Part shown: piece after piece, positions 54,247 through 61,729 of the stretch
How the letters are laid out: each line of letters begins with the position of its first letter
Position numbering within the stretch: the stretch's first letter is position 1
NCBI GenBank assembly: GCA_030867875.1
Contig: JAOWCC010000577.1
Coordinates: 73,713,012 to 73,777,011 of the forward strand
Direction: 5' to 3'
DNA length: 64,000 nt
Source of the DNA: Actinernus sp. WN-2022
Lineage: Eukaryota; Cnidaria; Anthozoa; Actiniaria; Actinernidae
Translations under genes and position numbers: made by a program
The notes under the pieces: generated by a model
What the model was told of the DNA's origin: nothing
Database searches by the model: none
Seen by the model: only the letters and a program-made list of their open reading frames with translations

Positions 54247-54503
54247 CGCGTCACGGAAATTCCCACTGGGTCTGCTGTTGGAGGGTGGTGTGGGGTCCGC
54301 TTCTTTTTCCCTGTCTGGGATTTCTTCTTGGGCGGTCGCGTCTTATACTTTCTTTGGATTTTCTTCGCCGCCCGCACAGTCCTGCTGACTTTTTTTCCCG
54401 GCAGGGTTTGGCGTTGCCTTTTTCGCAGGCGGGCTAGAAACAACTGCCACCGGGCCGGGTCTGTACCCTCGGGCACCGGCCAGTTGCGGATGGGTTGGAC
54501 CAT
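54210..54503 (-). CDS. Basic core-like protein, 97 residues
   Basis: Arg/Lys-rich; shares GKKVSRTVRA, KIQRKYK, KKKSQTG and RWTVKRHK with the protein at 53049-53396. Its ATG directly follows the stop of the upstream gene (TGAATG at 54501-54506), and its end overlaps the next gene. Likely a second DNA-condensing core protein arising by duplication. Confidence 0.6.
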   Translation of the reverse strand: MVQPIRNWPVPEGTDPARWQLFLARLRKRQRQTLPGKKVSRTVRAAKKIQRKYKTRPPKKKSQTGKKKRTPHHPPTADPVGISVTRWTVKRHKRKKR

Positions 54504-55028
54504 TCAGGACCAGAGATGAGCCTGACTCAGTTCTCGGGCGTACTCTTGCGGGGAAGGGTAGGGGTTAGAGTAGTTTGGGTTAATATAACCTCCGGCTTGA
54601 TCCAGAGCTTTCTTGGCTCCGTAAGCCACGCCTCCACTGATAGCTCCGGCGGCGGCCGCTTTGGCAGCAAAAACGGCGGCTGCAATGAGGGCGGCGGTCG
54701 TGAAAATGAAGCCTCCTCGCTGGCCCACGGCCTTTTTAAGCTTGGCTTTCTGCACCGCTGTCGAGGAGGAGAGCAAAATCCTTTTCCTCACGGCCGGTGG
54801 CAGGGTTTTGTTGGCTATTTTTCGAAGTTTCACCTTGATGGGAGCAAAGACTTTCTTGGCGCGGGCCCCTATCGGAAAAGTTCCACGCAAGGCGTTGTGC
54901 ACCACTTCACTCACGGCGTTGATTTGAGTGTGACTCGCAGCCCTGATGAGTTTCTTTTTCTGACCGAGATCCGCTTTGGCAAATTGTCGGATGAACAGCG
55001 CGTGACGTTGAAGCAAGGGGGATGCCAT
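54504..55028 (-). CDS. Polinton structural protein with hydrophobic segment, 174 residues
   Basis: ATG at 55028. The N-terminal half has helical, basic text with NAVSEVVHNALRGTFPI, a pattern I recall from Polinton structural proteins. Then RGGF, an alanine-rich hydrophobic stretch (TTAALIAAAVFAAKAAAAG) and a Pro/Tyr-rich tail. Possibly a minor virion or membrane-active protein, with the Gly-Gly site cut by the adenain-like protease. The function is inferred. Confidence 0.6.
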   Translation of the reverse strand: MASPLLQRHALFIRQFAKADLGQKKKLIRAASHTQINAVSEVVHNALRGTFPIGARAKKVFAPIKVKLRKIANKTLPPAVRKRILLSSSTAVQKAKLKKAVGQRGGFIFTTAALIAAAVFAAKAAAAGAISGGVAYGAKKALDQAGGYINPNYSNPYPSPQEYARELSQAHLWS

Positions 55029-55058
55029 CACCACAACTGAACGGTTTCCCTGCGGGAC

Positions 55059-56021
55059 TTAGGCTATAAAGCTAACCCAATTCGATTTCTCCAGGGACTT
55101 CTGGACTCGTAAAGCACGTTGTCTCTGGCCTAGAAAAGGAGGATGGAAGGGGGATTTGTTGGGTCTCTTCCACACGGCCCCCTGAAGCTCTTGGACTCTT
55201 TTTACCGTCTTCTTTTTCTTAGTACCCCCTCGTTGCTCTCTTAGTTGCAGTTGCTTTCCTACGCGGTGCTTTTGTAGTTTGGTGTAGAGCTTGGGGTAGG
55301 ACAAACCAGGGACCACCACCTTGGGGGTTTGGGAGAGGAGTTTCAACAGGTCCAGCGCATTGCCCACCCCCTTTTGATCCTCCTCCAGCACGTAGGCGTG
55401 ATGCTGTTGTCCATCCTCGGAGAAAATGTTGGTGCGCAAACGGATTTGGGGCGGGGTCCGGGGGTGCAGGTCGAAGAGGAGGTAGCCAAAGGGGCGTTGG
55501 GTCGCGTCCTGGTAGGCCCGCATCACCGCCGGTACTTGCCCCGGAAAGGCCTGCTCGGCCAATTTCCGGACTTGCAATGAATCCCGAGCGTTTTTAAAAG
55601 CCACCAGGTAGTGCGCGTTGATGGAAATGGTGCGCGCGTACTTGCCTGGGGGGAAAATGTTCTGGGTCAGGTACAGCACCGTAATGTTGCGGTGGTGCGA
55701 GCCTTTGGTGAACAGGTCCACCACCCGCTCGTCCTTGGAGCCTTCTTTCATCAAATCGTCCAGGATCAAGAGGCCCGGTTTGCCGCGAAAGGGGGCGTAC
55801 GGGTCGTCGGGAAGCCCCTCCACAAATTTCACCCCCAATTGTTTCTGCAGGGCAGTGAACCGGGGTTGCCAAGCGCTGCCATAGCAGTACACGATCGTGA
55901 GGGGCTGCTGGGTGAAAAGGGATTTCGCATGGTGCAGAAGTCTTTCGGTGAACACCGTTTTGCCCGATTGACTCTGACCCGTGATCAAGATATTGCAGGG
56001 CGTTTGGAAACGGACATCCAT
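55059..56021 (-). CDS. FtsK/HerA-type DNA packaging ATPase
   Basis: 320 residues from ATG 56021. Walker A GQSQSGKT at residues 15-22, Walker B LLILDD at 84-89, and a sensor-like stretch VLYLTQNIFPPG at 115-126. This is the A32-like genome-packaging ATPase found in Polintons, virophages and NCLDVs, which drives DNA into the capsid. The C-terminal third is basic with QRGGTKKKK. It sits between a structural gene and the protease, as in other Polintons. Confidence 0.88.
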   Translation of the reverse strand: MDVRFQTPCNILITGQSQSGKTVFTERLLHHAKSLFTQQPLTIVYCYGSAWQPRFTALQKQLGVKFVEGLPDDPYAPFRGKPGLLILDDLMKEGSKDERVVDLFTKGSHHRNITVLYLTQNIFPPGKYARTISINAHYLVAFKNARDSLQVRKLAEQAFPGQVPAVMRAYQDATQRPFGYLLFDLHPRTPPQIRLRTNIFSEDGQQHHAYVLEEDQKGVGNALDLLKLLSQTPKVVVPGLSYPKLYTKLQKHRVGKQLQLREQRGGTKKKKTVKRVQELQGAVWKRPNKSPFHPPFLGQRQRALRVQKSLEKSNWVSFIA

Positions 56022-56079
56022 CACGCCTCACCCCTTCCCAAGAATAACAAGACAGAGAGGTGGGTTTCCTGGTTTTATT

Positions 56080-56616
56080 TTATTTTTCACTTTGTCTCAA
56101 ACTGATAACACATTGATCGTGAAGGTCTTGCTGCTGCTGCCACCGCGCCACACTCCGGCGCTGGTACTGGCGTTGCCAGGCTTGTAGGGCCCGGTCCCTG
56201 GTGGACTTGGTCTTCCACTGCTGGAGGTTCTGCAGGACCTCCGCCAGGGATCGACCGTGGGCTCGGCGCAGGAGGTAGTACAGACAATAACTGCCGCACA
56301 CGTTGGACTTGTTCCCTTGCAACATCACACTGTTTTCCCTATGCTGGGCGTTCCCCTGCCTCACGTACTCTTGCAACCCGTAATAAGAGGCGGGAAAGCC
56401 ATAACTGTCGAAGAATTCATTCAGGCCTTGGCGCGGAAAATAAAAGGCCAACCAATGGGTGCCTGGTCCGTCGGCGTTGTCGGTATTGAGAATGAACGAG
56501 GCGGGGCGGGTCACGCGGCGGGGCCGTAGGTCCATGGGAAACACACCCCGAAACGAGGCGCGGAGCCACCAATCGTGGCGGGCCAAGACCGTCAATTGCG
56601 ACGTGTAGGTGGTCAT
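56080..56616 (-). CDS. Adenain-type cysteine protease (maturation protease)
   Basis: 178 residues. Catalytic layout as in adenovirus protease: H54 in GTHWLAFY, D70 in EFFDSYGFP, Q100 and C107 in NVCGSYC. It matures capsid and core precursors in related viruses. The N-terminus has the LARHDWW-F-GVFPMD region typical of this family, though the fold was not tested. Its ATG lies one base after the upstream capsid stop. A minus-strand AATAAA lies at its 3' end. Confidence 0.88.
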   Translation of the reverse strand: MTTYTSQLTVLARHDWWLRASFRGVFPMDLRPRRVTRPASFILNTDNADGPGTHWLAFYFPRQGLNEFFDSYGFPASYYGLQEYVRQGNAQHRENSVMLQGNKSNVCGSYCLYYLLRRAHGRSLAEVLQNLQQWKTKSTRDRALQAWQRQYQRRSVARWQQQQDLHDQCVISLRQSEK

Positions 56617-56617
56617 C

Positions 56618-57946
56618 TTACAACTTTTTCACTTCTCGGCTGCTGCTGATTTCGTACGCGGCGTCAAACTCGCAGTTCACGTACACCGATAAGGTCTGGG
56701 CGACCCCTGCTGCAAACTGAAGGCGGATGCCCACCGTCCCGTACTGTTGTATGTTCATGTGCGCAGCGTTGCCACTGCCGTCCGGAGTGAAGTCAAAACA
56801 CAAGATGGCGTAGCCCTTGTCCCAATCGGTCCGGGTAATGTCAATCCCATGGTTGGCGTTCATGGCGCCTTGGGCCAGGAACAGGGTATTGTAACCGTCC
56901 AGGGTTTTCCCGTCCGCAAATTCGACGCGGGAGAAGGGGGTGGGCGTGCCGTCGACCGTGACCGTCGCGCGAGTCATCCCAAACCTTTGGAAATGGAAAG
57001 GGTTCTTTTTCAGCGCTCCCAAACTGCTCCCACTCTCCACCAAGGCAATGCGCATGCGTCGGGGGATGCGACCGCCTAGGAAATCCGTTTTCTCAAAGGT
57101 GGTGTCGCCCTGGGAAATGGTGAACATCCGTTCTTCCTCGCTGTTGTAAGGGTAGAGGACGGGCTGGGACACAAGTTTCACTTCGATGCTCTTCATGAAG
57201 TCCTTGTTGCAAACACTGACACGGCGGAAGAAAGTGACCCGCTTCAGCACGATTTTAGCGGCAGCCGCTTCCCCCGCACCACTGTCCCCCATGAGGGCGA
57301 AGGCGTTGCTGGCTGGGGTGAGTCGGAATTCTAGGGGTACCCCGTTGAGGAGCAGTTTGTTGGAGAAGGCCGCGTCAATGCAAAACATCCCGGTCAGTTC
57401 CACCACTTTGCTTTCCGCCGTGTAGGCTGCCCGCGTCGTCAACCCTGTGTTGTCCCCGGTGATGTCGAACACATCCATGGAGCCGGCCATGTCTTTGTAG
57501 TACAGTCCCGAGGTCAAGTAGGATTTCTTTGCGGCTGGAGTATAGTTGAGGAGGGTGCTGAGGTAGGCTTTGTAGGGGTAGGTTTTGGTACTCATGGTCA
57601 TCCATTCCCCGTTCAAGGCCATGTCTACTTGGGACCAGAGGGAATGAAACCAATTGTTGACGGGCCCCAGATCCAAACCGGCGGTCAAAGCCTCTCCGTT
57701 AGCTTTCACGAGGTTGGCCGTCACCTTGAAGTAACTTCTAGGCAGCACGGTGTAATAGGGGCTGGCTGGGAGGTAAAATTCCACGGGCGACCCGGGCAAA
57801 AGGGCCGATTTGGGAGCGTGCTCCGACCAATAGCCTCGTTCTTCGACCGCTTGGGCCAATTCCTTGCCGAAAAAATCCAAATGAGTGTTGTAGCCGCCCA
57901 TCATGTTGGGCAGAGGCGGCTTGCCCATGCCAGCGACCGTCGCCAT
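56618..57946 (-). CDS. Major capsid protein (double jelly-roll, Polinton type)
   Basis: 442 residues from the ATG at 57946, which overlaps the upstream stop (TGATG). Matches by recall the Polinton capsid family annotated from worm F54H12.2: PGSPVEFYLP near the N-terminus, LGPVNNWFHSLWSQVDMALN, YPYKAYLSTLLNY, KKSYLTSGLYYKDMAGSMD and VELTGMFCIDAAFSNKLLLN. It forms the hexameric shell in this virus lineage. Length fits the family. No frame breaks. Confidence 0.88.
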   Translation of the reverse strand: MATVAGMGKPPLPNMMGGYNTHLDFFGKELAQAVEERGYWSEHAPKSALLPGSPVEFYLPASPYYTVLPRSYFKVTANLVKANGEALTAGLDLGPVNNWFHSLWSQVDMALNGEWMTMSTKTYPYKAYLSTLLNYTPAAKKSYLTSGLYYKDMAGSMDVFDITGDNTGLTTRAAYTAESKVVELTGMFCIDAAFSNKLLLNGVPLEFRLTPASNAFALMGDSGAGEAAAAKIVLKRVTFFRRVSVCNKDFMKSIEVKLVSQPVLYPYNSEEERMFTISQGDTTFEKTDFLGGRIPRRMRIALVESGSSLGALKKNPFHFQRFGMTRATVTVDGTPTPFSRVEFADGKTLDGYNTLFLAQGAMNANHGIDITRTDWDKGYAILCFDFTPDGSGNAAHMNIQQYGTVGIRLQFAAGVAQTLSVYVNCEFDAAYEISSSREVKKL

Positions 57947-58560
57947 CAATAATCGTCGTCAAAGATATCTCTCTCCACACGTGCACGCTTGACGGTCGTT
58001 GAAGGAATGAGAGAGGGAGACTGTTTTTGCTTTCTTTTATTCTTGTTGACCGTGGCAGGCTTCTTCGTCTTTTTCCTTTTCGGCGCTATCCCCGCTATCT
58101 TTTCCAGGCCTTGGATCAACGTTTTGCTGGTTTTCTTGCCGAGCACACGGGCTGTCCCTTTTTTCGTGTCCTTAACGATTTGTTTCACCACCCTCTTGCC
58201 AAATTTCGATTTCAGTTTAGCGAGTATCTTCTGTCCTCCTTTTTTAGCCACCGCCCCCGCGACGGTCCCGGCCAACGCTTTGCCCGCCATGACGGCCAAG
58301 GGGGCTAGCGCCAAGGGTAAGAGTCCACCCTTTTGATTGGTGACCGGTTCGTAACGACCGAGTTCATTCCAACGGATAGGGAGGAGTCCGCCCCCGCCTT
58401 GCTGTCCGCGACCCCCCTGGAAGACAGGAATGGAGGAGGGCATGCGTCGAGTGGTGGGGGGTGCGGGTTTTGCACGGAACACAGGGATCGAAGACCCTCC
58501 GCCAGCCATGTCCCCCATAGATGACTCCAGTGCCATAGATTCCGCAGACGCTCCATTCAT
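57946..58560 (-). CDS. pVI/pX-like virion protein, 204 residues
   Basis: Two copies of SSIPVF near residues 23 and 42, Gly-Gly sites (FQGGRGQQGGGG, NQKGGLLPL) that could be protease cleavage points, a hydrophobic Ala/Gly segment (LAPLAVMAGKALAGTVAGAV), then a long Lys/Arg-rich region and an acidic end (FDDDY). The layout recalls adenovirus pVI/pX precursors (membrane-active and core peptides). The stop overlaps the capsid gene start. Confidence 0.65.
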   Translation of the reverse strand: MNGASAESMALESSMGDMAGGGSSIPVFRAKPAPPTTRRMPSSIPVFQGGRGQQGGGGLLPIRWNELGRYEPVTNQKGGLLPLALAPLAVMAGKALAGTVAGAVAKKGGQKILAKLKSKFGKRVVKQIVKDTKKGTARVLGKKTSKTLIQGLEKIAGIAPKRKKTKKPATVNKNKRKQKQSPSLIPSTTVKRARVERDIFDDDY

Positions 58561-58562
58561 TC

Positions 58563-59879
58563 TTACTTTTTCAGAGCACGCTTCACAAATTCCAACGTCG
58601 CCACCACGGTAGCTGTTGAGGCGAATGAGAGGCGTTGGCCGGACTCGTCGGTTATAAGGATTTCCAGCGTGTCAAACACCGTTTTGGCGAGCGGGAAGTA
58701 GCGCATGACCGGAAAGTCTCGTTCCACCACCTTGTTGTACGCGACCTGGGCCGACACGACACGCAGCAAGGGTGCTTTCACATCCCCCACGATATGCGGT
58801 TCGATCAGATCGCAGTACACGTACAAACTGCGCACGGGTTGGTGTTTAAAATCGCGGGTGAGCAGGTAGGGGGTGGGCGTCCGGAATTTTAGACCCGAAT
58901 AGTAGGTGGACCAACACTCGGGCTGGTACCCCACCAGGGGTGTGTTGTCGTCCACCGGATAGTGTTCGGGCTTTCCTTGCCCAAACCCAAACAGATTGGC
59001 CAGCCAGGGGCTCATGGCAATTTGGGTCTCCTCCTTGAGTTGAAGGGTTAACGTAGCGGTTCCATTAGTCTGGTACCAAAGCCATAACACATCAGGGCCT
59101 TTCATCGGAAGGGTAGCTTGGACGGCCATGAGGTTCGCGTAGTTCCCGGTCGGTACCACAAAGGATTTTGCGATCTTGCGATGGCCGGTAAACAAGTTAG
59201 CGCCTTTGCCCGTACTCGCGTTAGTGATGTAGTACACAGTCCGTTCTCTCTCCAAAACCGAGGCGAGGATCAGGACGGGTTTCACCCACTGCGCCTCTCC
59301 TATAGTCGTCTTCACGAAACTGGACAACAACGGTGTGCGAGGGCCCGGTTTTTTCAACAGGTGTGCAGGATGTGCGGTGGCCTTTTTGGGATCGTCCTCC
59401 AAGCCGACCATGTAGGCCAGTTTAGGGGGGAGGACTAACATGTAGCCGCCCGTCGCGTTTTGAGCCAATTCCAGGACGGTTTTACCCATGGCATTATTGG
59501 AAGATTCCACTCGGACGCTAAATGTTTTCATGATCGAATAGTAGCCCCCTTGCAACATCGCCAGGCGCATGGCTGTGACCAGTTCTGTGACCGTTTCGAA
59601 AGACTGTGGAGTAAAGGTGATGTTCGGGAGGAGGTCGTAGGAGATTTCTACTTCTGGATCCAGTGTTTCGTGGATCATCGAGAATTGGCGGTCTTGAACT
59701 TGGGGGAACAATTCATCCCAGGCGCGGGGAAATTGCAGGTGGCAGAGGGCCATCTCCCACTGCCGGTCCAAGACCAACATCTCCGGGAGCCGGATACGAA
59801 AATGGGAGCCTGTGTTATCGGGAAAGGTATCCCGGCTGGCCACGCTAGGCAGCGTCATCCAGATGCGGTCGGGGTTCAT
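58563..59879 (-). CDS. Conserved Polinton structural protein, candidate penton/minor capsid, 438 residues
   Basis: Opens with WMTLPSVASRDTFPDNTGSH and LDRQWEMALCHLQFPRAWD, a hallmark of a protein found in many Polintons. The middle contains SFETVTELVTAM, and the end SLYVYCDLIEPHIVGD plus ILITDESGQ. I suspect a minor capsid or spike role because of its place beside the capsid genes, but which Polinton structural class it belongs to is from memory. The start ATG overlaps the previous stop as ATGA. The protein encoded just upstream (59876-60304) is a shortened paralogue. Confidence 0.7.
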   Translation of the reverse strand: MNPDRIWMTLPSVASRDTFPDNTGSHFRIRLPEMLVLDRQWEMALCHLQFPRAWDELFPQVQDRQFSMIHETLDPEVEISYDLLPNITFTPQSFETVTELVTAMRLAMLQGGYYSIMKTFSVRVESSNNAMGKTVLELAQNATGGYMLVLPPKLAYMVGLEDDPKKATAHPAHLLKKPGPRTPLLSSFVKTTIGEAQWVKPVLILASVLERERTVYYITNASTGKGANLFTGHRKIAKSFVVPTGNYANLMAVQATLPMKGPDVLWLWYQTNGTATLTLQLKEETQIAMSPWLANLFGFGQGKPEHYPVDDNTPLVGYQPECWSTYYSGLKFRTPTPYLLTRDFKHQPVRSLYVYCDLIEPHIVGDVKAPLLRVVSAQVAYNKVVERDFPVMRYFPLAKTVFDTLEILITDESGQRLSFASTATVVATLEFVKRALKK

Positions 59880-60304
59880 GCTTTCCGGAAATGGAGGGTC
59901 ACTTCCACCTTGGAGGTTTGCGGAAATGAAACAAGTTTCCCTTGCTCGTCGGTTATAAGGATTTCGAAATCCTCAAACACCGTCTTGGCCAACCGTCTGT
60001 AGTACAGGGGGGCAAAGTTACGTTCGTAGACCTCACCGTCCCCTGGCCCTGAAAAAAGGACTCTCAACAAGGGGACTTTCGTATCCCCCACAATACTGGG
60101 TTCCACCAAATCACAGTACATGTACAAGGTCGTCTTCTTCTGGGGACTGGGGAAGACCAGAGTCGTGACCGCCATTTCCCAGTCTCGAGACAACGTGTAC
60201 ATTTTATAGAGGTGGATACGGAACCGGGACGGTTCATTGACGTAGGTGGAGACGTAAGACTTCACCCCGTGGGTTAAGGTAATGTAAAATTCCTCCTCCT
60301 CCAT
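59876..60304 (-). CDS. Shortened paralogue of the 438-residue structural protein
   Basis: 142 residues from the first ATG of the frame (60304). The N-terminal block FYITLTHG, then SRFRIHL and LSRDWEMAVTTLVFP, match the start of the larger neighbour. The C-terminal block TLYMYCDLVEPSIVGDTKVP, RRLAKTVFEDFEILITDEQG matches its end. About 270 central residues are absent. Still an open frame with the same stop-start overlap, so probably a maintained partner protein and not debris. Confidence 0.75.
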   Translation of the reverse strand: MEEEEFYITLTHGVKSYVSTYVNEPSRFRIHLYKMYTLSRDWEMAVTTLVFPSPQKKTTLYMYCDLVEPSIVGDTKVPLLRVLFSGPGDGEVYERNFAPLYYRRLAKTVFEDFEILITDEQGKLVSFPQTSKVEVTLHFRKA

Positions 60305-60351
60305 CCTCTCTTTCTCCACAATGAAGCCGTCCGTCGGAACAACAAACTCTT

Positions 60352-61488
60352 TTATTTCTTTTTTTTTTTCCACCCATACGTTTGGGTCTGGAGCTGAGTG
60401 ACCGGGACCCAGCTGTTAAATTTAGCGGGGTACCCTTCCCATTTCACCAAGACTTCTTCCTGGTTCTTCTTCTTGCCGGGGCGGCGTTGCAACACCTTTT
60501 CGATGATAAAGAGACTTTCTTTTTCCACGGCCACCGGCGTCATCTCGCTTTCGTAAAACGTTCCCCGCAACGCCTCCCCGCTCAAGTCCTCCAACCGGTA
60601 GACGGGAGGGGTGCGGTAGTCCAACCGTTTTATCACCGTGAACACTTCCTCCGACCAGTTGGCCAGATAGCTTTTCTCAAAATGACCTTTGGTCTTGCTA
60701 ATCCGTACCGTGTCGCCGGAACGGTACAGCGGTTTCTTCGGTTTCCTCGTCGTCGGCTGCTTTTCCCGGTACAAGATGGCCCTCACCTCGTGGTCGTTGA
60801 AGGGCGTGACGGTGATGGGGGCGCGTCGAATGCTGCTGTGAACGGCTCGGTTGTACCCGAGCACCAATTGAGGGAGGACTTTCCAATACTCTTTCTTCCC
60901 GGTGGCCGTGAAATATTTGTACATGCGTCCCTTGAGCGTCCGGTTGAACCGCTCGGCAATCTGGGCTTTGGTCTCGTTGTACGTGACGAAAAAGGCCACG
61001 TCATTCTTTTTTAAAAAGGCCTGGAACTTGCGGTTGGTAAATTCTGTCCCGGCATCGGTCTGCAACCGCAACGGTTTCCGTTCGCGGAACACTTGGGTAA
61101 AGGCACGCACCAATTCCTCCCCCGTCTTGTTCTTCAGGGGGACCGCCCACGCGTACTTGGACAACACATCGATGATGGTCAAAATGTGTTTGTATCCCTT
61201 GTTGAAGGCACTCGTGGCTTGCATGTCCACCAGATCCGCCTGCCACTGCTCGTCCAGGGCCATCACGCGCACGCGCCCTCGCAGAAATTTTTTTCGAAAA
61301 GGGCGGTGCAACGTAAAGGTCAATTGTTTTTTCAGCCATGCTAAAGTGGTGGTGCGGGTTACCCCCACTTCGCTAGCCGCTTTCACCAGACGGGCAGCAC
61401 CCCCAAAGGCAGCAGGGCTGCTGGGGTCGTAATACAACGCCTCGAGCAGCGCGGAAGGACTCTTTTTCTTCGCCTTCTTGCGCCCCAT
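60352..61488 (-). CDS. Retroviral-type integrase with C-terminal chromodomain (Polinton INT)
   Basis: 378 residues from the ATG at 61488 (the frame is also open upstream). DDE core: D85 in WQADLVD, D145 in LQTDAGTEF and E179 in QIAERFNRTLK. A DNA-binding SH3-like region follows (SGDTVRISK, YLANWSEEVF). Residues about 325-365 form a chromodomain (IIEKVLQRR, VLVKWEGYPAKFNSWVP) that may steer insertion to marked chromatin. This is the standard Polinton integration enzyme. It ends in a lysine run. Confidence 0.92.
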   Translation of the reverse strand: MGRKKAKKKSPSALLEALYYDPSSPAAFGGAARLVKAASEVGVTRTTTLAWLKKQLTFTLHRPFRKKFLRGRVRVMALDEQWQADLVDMQATSAFNKGYKHILTIIDVLSKYAWAVPLKNKTGEELVRAFTQVFRERKPLRLQTDAGTEFTNRKFQAFLKKNDVAFFVTYNETKAQIAERFNRTLKGRMYKYFTATGKKEYWKVLPQLVLGYNRAVHSSIRRAPITVTPFNDHEVRAILYREKQPTTRKPKKPLYRSGDTVRISKTKGHFEKSYLANWSEEVFTVIKRLDYRTPPVYRLEDLSGEALRGTFYESEMTPVAVEKESLFIIEKVLQRRPGKKKNQEEVLVKWEGYPAKFNSWVPVTQLQTQTYGWKKKKK

Positions 61489-61639
61489 AATCCTCAAAAT
61501 GAGAGCCCTGGATAATCACTTTTCCTCCGCAACACGCCAAGAGACAACGGACACGTTTCAAAATACCATGGCACTTGAGGGACGGACCTCCTCCTCCACC
61601 GCAAGGCATTCTGTACTCTCCCCGAACCTAGCGCGCGGC

Positions 61640-61665
61640 ACCTCCCTTATACTTTTTCCCCTCCC
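61640..61665 (-). promoter_or_regulatory. Possible TATA box of the integrase operon-like block
   Basis: The minus strand reads AAAAAGTATAAGGGAGG about 160 bp upstream of the integrase ATG. Two short upstream ATGs intervene. Evidence is weak. Confidence 0.35.
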
Positions 61666-61699
61666 TAGAGACGACAGACACCGTCATTTTTCCCTGGCT

Positions 61700-61712
61700 A
61701 TTTTTATTGTTT
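61700..61712 (-). terminator. Poly(A) signal of the orphan gene
   Basis: The minus strand reads AATAAAAATAG about 20 bp after the stop at 61730. Confidence 0.45.
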
Positions 61713-61729
61713 TTTTTTTACAGAAAAAA

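Noticed and set aside
61373..61609. 78-residue frame upstream of and overlapping the integrase
   Set aside because: Cys/Gly-rich low-complexity start and overlap with the certain integrase. It is at most an upstream ORF.
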